This document shows, piece by piece, positions 22,962 through 30,068 of a DNA stretch of 30,068 nucleotides (the stretch's first letter is position 1; each line of letters begins with the position of its first letter). A program made the position numbers and the translations under genes. Under the pieces are notes generated by a model. That model did no database searches. It worked only from the letters and a program-made list of their open reading frames with translations, and had not been told where the DNA came from. The DNA is taken from the NCBI GenBank assembly GCA_020633895.1, contig JACKCT010000020.1, positions 1 to 30,068 on the forward strand, given 5' to 3'. The DNA comes from Deltaproteobacteria bacterium (GTDB lineage: Bacteria; Lernaellota; Lernaellaia; JACKCT01).

Positions 22962-23939
22962 ATGCGTGGAAAAATGCACGGAATGACGCCCCGAACCCGA
23001 TCGATCGTTCTTACGTTGCTGATCGTCGCGATGGTGCTGTTGCCGGCCTGCCGGGCGAAGGAAGGCCCGTCGGACATGGTCTGGGACGCGTACGTGCGCG
23101 ACCACCGGGTCGACGCGGATTTCGGCGACTACACGATGCATTATATCGATATGGGCACGGGACGGCCGGTGTTCATGGTCCACGGCTTCGCCGACTCGAC
23201 CTACACCTGGCACAATAACGTGAAAACGTTTGTCGAGGCGGGGTATCGGGTTATCGCGGTAGACCTGCCGGGCCTGGGGCAGTCGTCGGTGCCGGACCGC
23301 ACGTGGACGGCGTCCATCGAGAATCTGAGCGACTCGGTGTTGCTGCTGGCCGACCGGCTCAAGATCGACAAGTTCGCCGTGGTGGGCAACTCCATGGGCG
23401 GCGGAATCAGCCTGTATCTGGCCTGGACGCACCCGGCTCGCGTGGTCGCGGCGGTGCCCATCTCGCCGGCGTCGTTTCCCCAGAAGGCGCCGGGCATCAC
23501 CAAGCTGGTGAAGATCCCCGTGCTCGGCGACATCAACGCCCAGTTCATGGGCGCGTGGACGGCCCGTTCGGCGCTCAAGCAGGTCTTCTACGACGAAAAC
23601 CTCGTCACCGACACGCTCATCGACGAGTATTCCCGCCCCTTCACCAAGCCCAACTACAAGGACTACCTCGCGCGCCTGCTGCGCCGGTATTTCTCCGATC
23701 AATTCGTGCGCATGAGCGAGAGCTACCCGGAGGTGCAGGTGCCGGTGCTAGCCCTTTGGGGCGAGCAGGACCGATGGGTGCCGGTGGAGTTCGGCGAACG
23801 TCTGGACGAACAAATCCCCGACTCGCGCCTGATCCGCTATCCGAACTGCGGCCACCTGGCCCAGCAGGAAGTCCCGGAGAAGGTCAACAAGGACGTCATG
23901 GCCTTCTTCGAAAAGGTCGGCTACGGGCCGAAATCCTAA
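22962..23939 (+). CDS. Alpha/beta-hydrolase lipoprotein
   Basis: This protein has 325 residues. Starts at 22935, 22962, 22974 and 22983 are all possible; 22962 is a compromise that leaves a normal signal peptide. The lipobox LPAC places Cys30 at the membrane anchor, with Arg at +2. The hydrolase fold shows the oxyanion HG motif (VHGFADSTYTW, 73-83), the DLPGLGQSS stretch (101-109), the nucleophile elbow GNSMGG with Ser144, the acid Asp270 (WGEQDRWVP) and His298 (NCGHLAQQE). All three triad residues are present, so it is probably an active esterase or lipase-like enzyme at the envelope surface or periplasm. The substrate is unknown. It is divergent from the crotonase gene and convergent with an Asp-rich lipoprotein. 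Confidence 0.9.
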   Translation: MRGKMHGMTPRTRSIVLTLLIVAMVLLPACRAKEGPSDMVWDAYVRDHRVDADFGDYTMHYIDMGTGRPVFMVHGFADSTYTWHNNVKTFVEAGYRVIAVDLPGLGQSSVPDRTWTASIENLSDSVLLLADRLKIDKFAVVGNSMGGGISLYLAWTHPARVVAAVPISPASFPQKAPGITKLVKIPVLGDINAQFMGAWTARSALKQVFYDENLVTDTLIDEYSRPFTKPNYKDYLARLLRRYFSDQFVRMSESYPEVQVPVLALWGEQDRWVPVEFGERLDEQIPDSRLIRYPNCGHLAQQEVPEKVNKDVMAFFEKVGYGPKS

Positions 23940-23986
23940 CCGGATCGTCGGCCCGCGCCGCTGACCTTTTGAAGCGATATCGGCGG

Positions 23987-24760
23987 TCAGTCGTCGATAT
24001 CGCCCTTGCCCGGATCGAAGATGTACTTCACGTCGTAGTTGATGGTCTCGTCGTCCAGGTAGGCGAACCAGCCGAAGCCGTCCGTCCCGGTATCATCGGT
24101 GGTAGCGTAGAAGCTGAACGCTCCGCTCTCGCCCGGTCCGATATCCCCGATGTTCGACGACGCCCAGCCGCTGTATTCCCAATAGATCTTGTAGGGAGAA
24201 GCCTCGGAGTCTTGCGTGAAGAGGGGCTCGTTCCAGTCGGCGGGCCGGGTGGTGGTCTCGACGTTGGTATCCGGGACGTAGTCCGCGGTGGGCATCCAGA
24301 GTTCGAGGCCGTAGACGCTGGCGCTCGCCGTCTCGCCCTCGGGCACGGCGTTGTTTTTCACGGTGAAGAGAAATTGATATTCGGTGTCGGGCTTGAGGGA
24401 GCCGGAGCCGTTGGACGCGGTGATCTCGATGTCCCCCGGCTCGCCCATGTCGTCGTCGCCGGTGTCGTCGTCATCGTCCGCGGTGTCGTCATCGACGGCG
24501 TCATCGTCGTCGTCGAGGTCGTCGTCATCCGACGCATCGTCATCGGTGACGTCGTCGTCGGCCGCGTCATCGTCGGCGGTTTCGTCGTCATCGGATGCGT
24601 CGTCGTCCGACCCGCCGCCTCCACCGCCGGAGACCGCATCGTCGTCGTCATCGTCCATGTCGTCCACGCCCCGGGGACCGTCGTTCTCGCCGCAAGCGAT
24701 GCTCGCCAACAAGCACAACCCCAGGGCCAGGCACAGCCCGAGAATCCACAACTTTCGCAT
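23987..24760 (-). CDS. Asp-rich lipoprotein with beta-sandwich-like domain
   Basis: This protein has 257 residues. GGAGG lies eight bases before the ATG. The signal peptide ends ASIAC (Cys23). Residues 34-108 are a very long low-complexity spacer, mostly Asp with Ala, Thr and Gly (DDDA-like units and a poly-Gly patch). The remaining 150 residues look like an all-beta, Ig-like domain (IEITASNGSGSLKPDTEYQF through GESGAFSFYATTDDTG), with no cysteines, unlike the tandem family at 4248-6148. Only the anchor-plus-Asp-spacer layout is shared with those genes. The protein presumably projects its domain away from the membrane; the acidic spacer may bind divalent cations. The function is unknown. Confidence 0.85.
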   Translation of the reverse strand: MRKLWILGLCLALGLCLLASIACGENDGPRGVDDMDDDDDDAVSGGGGGGSDDDASDDDETADDDAADDDVTDDDASDDDDLDDDDDAVDDDTADDDDDTGDDDMGEPGDIEITASNGSGSLKPDTEYQFLFTVKNNAVPEGETASASVYGLELWMPTADYVPDTNVETTTRPADWNEPLFTQDSEASPYKIYWEYSGWASSNIGDIGPGESGAFSFYATTDDTGTDGFGWFAYLDDETINYDVKYIFDPGKGDIDD

Positions 24761-24899
24761 TTGTCTTGCCTCCCCTTATCTCTCGGGGCGCCAAGACCAG
24801 CATCGCGAGCCGTACCACGCTCTCGGCGCGTCGGCAAGGATAAAGGGCCGTTTGGATGAGGGCGCTCGCGGGCGGGTCATCGCGTCGAGGCAGGAAGGC

Positions 24900-26189
24900 C
24901 TAATAGAAATTCAACCCCAACTGGATCTGCGCCCACGAATGGCCGTTGGCGTCGTTAAAGCCGTTTTTGGTCTCCTGGCTGCGATGAATCACCGACATAC
25001 GCGCCTCGAACAGGTTGAACGGCTGGGCGACGATGCCCGTTTCCCCCTCGAAGACCAAGGGCTGGATGTTGAGGGTGTGTTTGGATTCGGTGAAGGGGAA
25101 GGGAATGCCTTGGATGGTTCCGTTGCGCAAAACGAAAATCGATTCCAGGCGGGAAAAGATATAGATCTGCGCGCTTTGCGCTCCGAAAGTCGGCAGGGCG
25201 ATCGGCGGATCGTCCCCCCGCTTGCGCATGCGCTCCTGCACCTCGGCCGAATACCACGGATGGCGAATCCACCCGATGCGGAAGATCGTGCCCACCGATT
25301 GGGAGGTCTCTCGAAATCCCAAAGCGGTCTGGGCATGGACGGTCATATCGAAGATGTGCACGGGGATGAACGAGAACCGCTCCCGCGTGATCTCGAAAAA
25401 CCGATGGTCGCCGGTAAAATAGAGCTGAGGCGTAATCGAGCTGGCGATCTGGTTGTTCCACCCGTTCGGGTCCCGGGCGCCGAAAAGGCTGTGGGCGTTG
25501 CGCTGGGCCTCCTTGGCCAGGGAGTATTTGCCCGTGCCGCCTACGTCCAACTCCATGAGCACCGTGGTCTTGTCGTTAGAAATCTCCGCCAGGATCCCCA
25601 AATATAACCACCCGGCGTAGGGGCGGTCTTCCTTGATGACCTTGCGCTCCTCAATGTCCTCGGGCGTGAAAATCTGGTGGCCGACCACCGCGCCCAGACG
25701 CACCACCGACTCGCCCTGGGCGGTCTGCCAATCGTCCAGGATGCGCAGGGGGCGCCCGAGAATCGGCCGGTCGCGAAGGCGCGCGCCGAAGGAGCCCTCC
25801 TCCAGCACCAACGGCGAGAGAAACCACGAACGCAGTCCGTTGGTGTAGGCTTCGTCGCCGCCGTGCACGTTCTGAATAAAGATGTCGTTTTCGAACATGA
25901 AGCGGTATTCCACGTCCGGAAACGGCGCCCGCACCGGTCGCGTATTTTGACGACGCACGTAGCTTTCGCGCTCTTCCTCCAGGTCCTCCACGCGCTCGCG
26001 CAGGCGCTGGATCTCGTAGAGCAGTTCTTCGTTGGAGACGGGCTCGGCGGAGGGCTCGGCGGAGGGCTCGGCGGGGGGCGAATCGTCCGGGCCGGCATCC
26101 TCGGCGTGGGAAAGACGCGGCGAGACGACGGCCGGCATCGCCGCCAACATAAGCCCCACCAGACATCGAACGAGGAATTTCCGCATCAT
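24900..26189 (-). CDS. lpxR: Lipid A deacylase, LpxR family (DUF2219) outer-membrane protein
   Basis: This protein has 429 residues, longer than the roughly 320 of Salmonella LpxR because of an N-terminal extension. A signal peptide (1-29, SHA) is followed by a repeat (AEPSAEP) encoded by 12-bp repeats, then a coiled-coil segment (53-80, ELLYEIQRLRERVEDLEEE). The beta-barrel follows. LpxR landmarks are present: FEND (99-102), YTNG (115-118), DRPYAGWLYLG (188-198) and the QxxxH...GW segment (Gln229, His233, Gly243-Trp244). These match the Asn, Asp, Thr and His active-site positions of the family, and the C-terminus ends in an aromatic residue as expected for barrel insertion. It would remove the 3'-acyloxyacyl group from lipid A in a calcium-dependent way. 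The coiled coil may oligomerise it or reach peptidoglycan. Confidence 0.9.
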   Translation of the reverse strand: MMRKFLVRCLVGLMLAAMPAVVSPRLSHAEDAGPDDSPPAEPSAEPSAEPVSNEELLYEIQRLRERVEDLEEERESYVRRQNTRPVRAPFPDVEYRFMFENDIFIQNVHGGDEAYTNGLRSWFLSPLVLEEGSFGARLRDRPILGRPLRILDDWQTAQGESVVRLGAVVGHQIFTPEDIEERKVIKEDRPYAGWLYLGILAEISNDKTTVLMELDVGGTGKYSLAKEAQRNAHSLFGARDPNGWNNQIASSITPQLYFTGDHRFFEITRERFSFIPVHIFDMTVHAQTALGFRETSQSVGTIFRIGWIRHPWYSAEVQERMRKRGDDPPIALPTFGAQSAQIYIFSRLESIFVLRNGTIQGIPFPFTESKHTLNIQPLVFEGETGIVAQPFNLFEARMSVIHRSQETKNGFNDANGHSWAQIQLGLNFY

Positions 26190-26420
26190 TTCGCCGTTCC
26201 CTAGCCTTGTCGGGATCGCGGAAAAAATGCAAGAGGCCGCCGGGCGACCGGGTCCGACGTGAATAAAAGCGTGACGTCGGTCGCCGCCGCCTCATTTCGT
26301 CGATTGACATTCGGCCGAGCCGACCAATATTCATGGGGCCCCACGGGGCCATCACATCATATCAACGACGGTTGGGCTGTATTGGACTGTCGGCAGGTCG
26401 GACCGGGCGAGGGGGACAGT

Positions 26421-27437
26421 ATGCGTCAGATTTGGATCACGAAAGCGGGCGAGCCGGAGGTTTTACAGATCAAGGAGGCTCCCGATCCCACGCCGGGCGA
26501 GGGAGAGATCCGCATCCGGGTGGCCGCCAGCGGCATCAACTTCGCCGACATCATGGCGCGCATGGGGCTCTATCAGGACGCGCCGCCGATTCCCTGCGTG
26601 GTGGGCTACGAGGTCTCGGGCACGGTGGACGCCGTGGGCCCGGGCGTGTCCGATTGGAAGGAAGGCGACCGCGTCATGTCCTTCACCCGCTTCGGCGGCT
26701 ACAGCGACGTGGTCGTGGTGCCCACGACCTATGCCCTGCGTGTGCCCGATCATCTGGACCTGGTGGACATGGCCGCCATCCCGGTCAACTACGTGACCGC
26801 GTGGCTGATGCTCATGGACCTGGGCAACCTCAAGGCCCGCCACCAAATTCTGGTGCATGCGGTGGCCGGCGGCGTGGGCATGGCCGCCGTCCAGATCGCC
26901 AAATGGCGGGGCGCCACGATCCTGGGCACCGCCTCGGCCTCCAAGCACGAGCGCCTCAAGGAGATGGGCGTGGACTACCCCATCGACTATCGCAACGAGG
27001 ACTTCGAGCAGCGCGTCATGGAGATCACCAAGGGCCGGGGCGTGGATATCGCCCTGGACGCGGTGGGCGGCGAGTCCTTCAAGAAAAGCTACCGATGCAC
27101 CGCCCAATCCGGGCGCCTGTACCTGTTCGGCATGTCCTCGGGCGCCTCGTCCAAATCCGCGGGGAAGATCAGCTTCTACCGCAGCGCCCTCAAATCGCCG
27201 ATCTGGCCGGCGGTGAAGCTCCTGCTCGACAACAAGGGCGTGCAGGGCGTGAACCTGGGGCATCTGTGGCACGAAGTGGACATGCTGCGCGAGGCGATGG
27301 AGGAAATTATGAAGCTGATGTCCGACGGCACGTTCAAGCCCGTCGTGGACGCCAAGTTCTCCTTCGACGACGCCGCCAAGGCGCACCACTATATCCAGGA
27401 CCGCAAGAACTTCGGGAAGGTGCTGCTGACGCCGTAA
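26421..27437 (+). CDS. Zinc-free MDR quinone oxidoreductase / VAT-1-like NADPH oxidoreductase
   Basis: This 338-residue protein starts at the ATG at 26421, preceded by a GAGGGGGA site; the frame is open to 26259 but without a start context. It is a medium-chain dehydrogenase/reductase with a GroES-like N-terminal domain (SGINFADIMARMGLY, 38-51; VVGYEVSGTVDAVG, 60-73) and a Rossmann domain (AVAGGVGMAAVQIA, 147-160). The zinc-binding cysteines and catalytic Cys/His of alcohol dehydrogenases are absent, as in quinone oxidoreductases and VAT-1-like enzymes. The region VNLGHLWHEVD (about 276) is typical of the VAT-1 subgroup. It would reduce quinones or enones with NADPH in the cytoplasm. A large palindromic repeat follows and may act as its terminator. 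Confidence 0.93.
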   Translation: MRQIWITKAGEPEVLQIKEAPDPTPGEGEIRIRVAASGINFADIMARMGLYQDAPPIPCVVGYEVSGTVDAVGPGVSDWKEGDRVMSFTRFGGYSDVVVVPTTYALRVPDHLDLVDMAAIPVNYVTAWLMLMDLGNLKARHQILVHAVAGGVGMAAVQIAKWRGATILGTASASKHERLKEMGVDYPIDYRNEDFEQRVMEITKGRGVDIALDAVGGESFKKSYRCTAQSGRLYLFGMSSGASSKSAGKISFYRSALKSPIWPAVKLLLDNKGVQGVNLGHLWHEVDMLREAMEEIMKLMSDGTFKPVVDAKFSFDDAAKAHHYIQDRKNFGKVLLTP

Positions 27438-27461
27438 ACGGTGGCAGACGACACTGTCGTA

Positions 27462-27564
27462 GGGTGCCACACTTTCACGACGCGGAACGCGGAGGGAAGG
27501 TGTGCATTGACCGGATATTGCACACCTTCTCTCGGACATGCGTCCTCGCGAAAGTGTGGCACCC
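27462..27564. repeat. 103-bp palindromic element: two inverted copies of element B
   Basis: Outer arms GGGTGCCACACTTTC (27462-27476) and GAAAGTGTGGCACCC (27550-27564) are perfect 15-bp inverted repeats. Inner arms GAAGGTGTGCA (27496-27506) and TGCACACCTTC (27519-27529) are perfect 11-bp repeats around a 12-bp centre. The half resembles element B at 21657 and 29872. RNA from either strand would fold into a long hairpin, so it may terminate or stabilise the MDR transcript. Confidence 0.85.
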
Positions 27565-27600
27565 GTGATGGTCGTTAATTCACTCCATCCAACCCGCTCC

Positions 27601-27963
27601 CTACAGGTCGCCGCTCCGGCGGACGAGCGCCTCGTATTCCGCCCAATACCGATCCCGAAGCGCCCGCACCCGGTCCATCAGCCCGTCCAGCCCCGTCGGG
27701 TCGTCATGCAACCCGCCCTGGGACAGCGTTCGCAGCGGTTCGACGAAGGCGTCCATCCCCAGAAGCCGGGCTTCCCCGGACAGCGAATGGGCCATCAGCG
27801 CAATCTTCTCGAACCGCCTTTCGGCCACCGCCCGCTCCAATTCGTCCCCCTTTTCCCGCAAGTCCCGGGCGAATGAGGCGAGCTTGTCGTCCACGTATTC
27901 CTTGTCGTTCATAAATTTGGCGACCAAATCGTCGTAGCGAATCATCGTGTCGGGGGCGGTCAT
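27601..27963 (-). CDS. Orphan histidine phosphotransfer (HPt) domain protein
   Basis: This 120-residue single-domain protein starts from an ATG at 27963 with a GGAGAG site nearby; an ATG five codons upstream is also open. It is all-helical, and the helix with EKIALMAHSLSGEARLLG carries the phospho-accepting His59 with the HxLxG pattern of HPt domains. HPt proteins relay phosphate between a hybrid histidine kinase and a response regulator. No kinase or regulator is nearby, so its partners lie elsewhere. It is divergent from the CstA gene, 207 bases away. The last codons and the stop lie inside a copy of the short dispersed repeat (27594-27618), which suggests that the repeat reshaped the C-terminus. 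Confidence 0.83.
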   Translation of the reverse strand: MTAPDTMIRYDDLVAKFMNDKEYVDDKLASFARDLREKGDELERAVAERRFEKIALMAHSLSGEARLLGMDAFVEPLRTLSQGGLHDDPTGLDGLMDRVRALRDRYWAEYEALVRRSGDL

Positions 27964-28170
27964 TTGTGCTCTCTCCATCCCTACCGGCGTCGTGATTTTG
28001 CCGGTCGTGTCTGGTATACACGGCTTGCCGCCGTCATCGCGAGCGCGGGTCCGGTCAGCCGATCGCGGTTCTTGCGAAATTTCATGTTCCGCGGGGCCGT
28101 TTCGCGCTAGGATAAGCGCCCCGACATGAAGACGGCGCCCTTTCGAATTCGATTTTAGCGGAGTGAACGC

Positions 28171-29856
28171 ATGGCGACCTTATTAATTATGGTGATCGCG
28201 GCCATCGGTTACATCCTGGCCTACCGTATCTACGGCCGCTGGCTGTCCCACAAGATCTTCCATCTGGACGCAACCGCCGTCACGCCCGCCCACGCCCACA
28301 ACGACGGCCACGACTACGTGCCCACCCGCGCCGAGGTGCTCTTCGGCCACCACTTCACCACCATCGCCGGGACGGGCCCCATCGTGGGTCCGGCCATCGC
28401 GGTGATCTGGGGCTGGCTGCCGGCGCTGGTCTGGGTGATGCTCGGGCCGATCTTCATGGGCGCGGTGCATGACATGGGCTCCATGGTCATCTCGGCCCGC
28501 AACAAGGGCGTGTCCATCGGCGAGGTGGCCGAGGAGATCATCAACCCCCGCGTGCGCACCCTCTTTTTGCTGATCATCTTTTTCGCGCTGCTGATTATCA
28601 TCGCCATCTTCGGCCTGGTGATCGCCGTGATCTTCGCCAAATACCCCGAGTCGGTCATCCCGGTCTGGAGCGAGATCCCCATCGCCCTCTGGCTCGCCTG
28701 GATGGTGCACAAACGGGGCGCGAGCATGCGCGCGATGGGCGCGATCGCCGTATTCCTGATGTATGTGTTCGTGTACGTGGGCTACAAAGTGCCCGTGCCG
28801 CCGGAGATCCTGCCCACATCCATCAACCCGGTGGTGCTCTGGACGCTCCTGCTGCTGGCCTACGCCTATGTCGCCTCCACGCTGCCGGTACATCGCCTGT
28901 TGCAGCCCCGGGACTACATCAACAGCCATCAACTTTTCATCATCATGGCCATCCTCTTTCTCGGCATGCTCGTCGCCCGGCCGGAGATCGTCGCCCCGGC
29001 GGTGCAACTGCATCCCGAGGGGGCGCCGCCGATTGTGCCGATGATCTTCGTCATCATCGCCTGCGGGGCCATCTCCGGTTTCCACAGTCTGGCCGGTTCG
29101 GGCACCACGTCCAAACAGCTCGACAAAGAGACGGACGCGCTGACCATCGGCTACGGCTCCATGTTGCTCGAAGGCTTCCTCGCGGTTCTGGTGATTCTGG
29201 CGTGCACCGCCGGTTTCGCGTCCCACGAGGCCTGGACGCACCACTACGCCAGCTTCGCCGCCGCCTCGGGCCTGGGGGCCAAGCTCGGCGCGTTCGTCGA
29301 CGGTTCGGCGCACATCGTGTCCAAGGCCTTCGGGATCAATCTGGGGCTGATGACGACGGTGATGGGCGTGTTCGTCGCGTCGTTCGCCGCCACGACGCTC
29401 GATTCGGCGACGCGCATCCAGCGCTATGTGGTCGAGGAACTGGCCCATGACTACCGCATCCCGGTGCTGACCAATAAGCACGCCGCGACGACCGTGGCCG
29501 TCGTGACCGCCGCGGCGCTGGCCTTCGCGCAAGAGGGCGGCAAGGGCGGGCTGCTGCTCTGGCCCCTGTTCGGCGCGACGAACCAGTTACTCGCCGGGCT
29601 GGCGTTCCTGGTGATCTATGTCTACCTGCTGCGTCGCGGCAAGCCGACCATGTTCATGCTCATCCCCATGGTCTTCATGATCGTCATGACCGCCTGGGCC
29701 ATGCTCATCAACCTGCAAACCTTCATCGAAGGCCGGCAGTGGCACCTCATCGCCATCTCGGCGATTGTGATGGTGCTGGAGATCTGGATGATCTTCGAGA
29801 CCATCGGCGTGGCGCGAAATCTCGCGGGCGAAAGTCAAATGGAAGGCGGAGCGTAG
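28171..29856 (+). CDS. cstA: CstA-family carbon-starvation peptide/pyruvate transporter
   Basis: This 561-residue protein with about 15 hydrophobic segments is shorter than Escherichia coli CstA (701) and similar to the compact form in many other phyla. Family signatures include YRIYGRWLSHKIF (18-30), PTRAEVLFGHHFTTIAGTGP (51-70), GPAIAVIWGW, GAVHDMGSMVISAR (98-111), SGFHSLAGSGTTSKQLDKE (around 305-323) and TLDSATRIQRYVVEE (around 410). Members import peptides or pyruvate under carbon limitation. GCGGAG lies nine bases before the ATG. It stands alone, divergent from the HPt gene. In enterobacteria two-component systems control related transporters, but no direct sign of control is visible here. 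Confidence 0.97.
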   Translation: MATLLIMVIAAIGYILAYRIYGRWLSHKIFHLDATAVTPAHAHNDGHDYVPTRAEVLFGHHFTTIAGTGPIVGPAIAVIWGWLPALVWVMLGPIFMGAVHDMGSMVISARNKGVSIGEVAEEIINPRVRTLFLLIIFFALLIIIAIFGLVIAVIFAKYPESVIPVWSEIPIALWLAWMVHKRGASMRAMGAIAVFLMYVFVYVGYKVPVPPEILPTSINPVVLWTLLLLAYAYVASTLPVHRLLQPRDYINSHQLFIIMAILFLGMLVARPEIVAPAVQLHPEGAPPIVPMIFVIIACGAISGFHSLAGSGTTSKQLDKETDALTIGYGSMLLEGFLAVLVILACTAGFASHEAWTHHYASFAAASGLGAKLGAFVDGSAHIVSKAFGINLGLMTTVMGVFVASFAATTLDSATRIQRYVVEELAHDYRIPVLTNKHAATTVAVVTAAALAFAQEGGKGGLLLWPLFGATNQLLAGLAFLVIYVYLLRRGKPTMFMLIPMVFMIVMTAWAMLINLQTFIEGRQWHLIAISAIVMVLEIWMIFETIGVARNLAGESQMEGGA

Positions 29857-29871
29857 GCCGCATACCGATCA

Positions 29872-30062
29872 CGGGTGCCACACTTTCACGGCGTCGAAGG
29901 CGGCGGGAAGGTGTGATTTTCTGCAGCGACCGTGCCCGTCCGAGCCGTGAGCCGTAGCGAGCGGGTGACGGCTTCGACTTGCGAGACGACCGCGTCCAAA
30001 CAGAGCCGCGAACCGCTTGCCTCGCCGTAGCCTTGGCGAAGGTGGGTAGTGAGCGGTTGGCG
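29872..30062. repeat. Composite intergenic repeat B-C-A, second copy
   Basis: The end of the window after CstA holds no gene. Element B (29872-29916: GTGCCACACTTTCACGGCGT), element C (29938-29971: CCGAGCCGTGAGCCGTAGCG) and the long form of element A (30001-30062) follow in the same order and orientation as at 21657-21904. The C-to-A distance is 63 bases in both copies. Confidence 0.85.
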
Positions 30063-30068
30063 GCGCCC

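Noticed and set aside
24384-25607. Plus-strand frames rich in Ser/Val opposite the Asp-rich lipoprotein and LpxR.
   Set aside because: Poly-Ser and poly-Val runs here are the antisense reading of GAC/GAT aspartate codons.

Overview
The window reads as a chromosomal piece of a GC-rich Gram-negative bacterium. An LpxR-type outer-membrane lipid A deacylase, many lipobox signal peptides and exported proteins with long aspartate-rich spacers suggest an uncultured lineage near the former Deltaproteobacteria (Myxococcota-like, or a candidate phylum such as Lernaellota). That placement is inference from style, not from a marker gene. I see no rRNA, tRNA, CRISPR array, transposase, integrase or phage gene. 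Coding density is high, and the few gaps are filled by small dispersed palindromic repeats.

Layout. 1-2392 (-): the start of a large secreted subtilisin-fold protein that runs off the left edge and has lost all three catalytic residues. 2694-3833 (-): acyl-CoA desaturase with a helical tail. 4248-6148 (+): three tandem paralogous Asp-rich lipoproteins. 6250-7071 (-) and 7305-8657 (+): a TPR protein divergent from a MinD/ParA-type ATPase with a J-domain-like N-terminus. 8926-12027 (+): SDR oxidoreductase, a 63-residue basic protein, a mono-haem c-type lipoprotein, a membrane protein with a pilin-like tail, and an HU/IHF protein with a strong terminator. 12164-12631 (-): unknown acidic protein. 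12828-16591 (+): BatD-like protein, MoxR ATPase and a GT-C membrane glycosyltransferase in a tight operon. 16638-17585 (-): triple zinc-ribbon membrane protein. 17815-20381 (-): GT-C-like membrane protein translationally coupled to a YbhN/AglD-type flippase-like protein. 20701-21513 (-): two small four-cysteine exported proteins. 22031-22816 (-): enoyl-CoA hydratase/isomerase. 22962-23939 (+): alpha/beta-hydrolase lipoprotein. 23987-24760 (-): Asp-rich lipoprotein. 24900-26189 (-): LpxR. 26421-27437 (+): zinc-free MDR quinone oxidoreductase. 27601-27963 (-): orphan HPt protein. 28171-29856 (+): CstA transporter.

The common theme is the cell envelope: outer-membrane lipid A modification, membrane-lipid desaturation, probable polyprenyl-sugar glycosylation and flipping, MoxR/Bat envelope chaperoning, and many lipoproteins. 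The most unusual items are the catalytically dead subtilisin, the tandem lipoprotein family, the J-like/ParA fusion and a composite intergenic repeat (order B-C-A) present twice with conserved spacing. No single clear-cut new defence or mobile system is visible.
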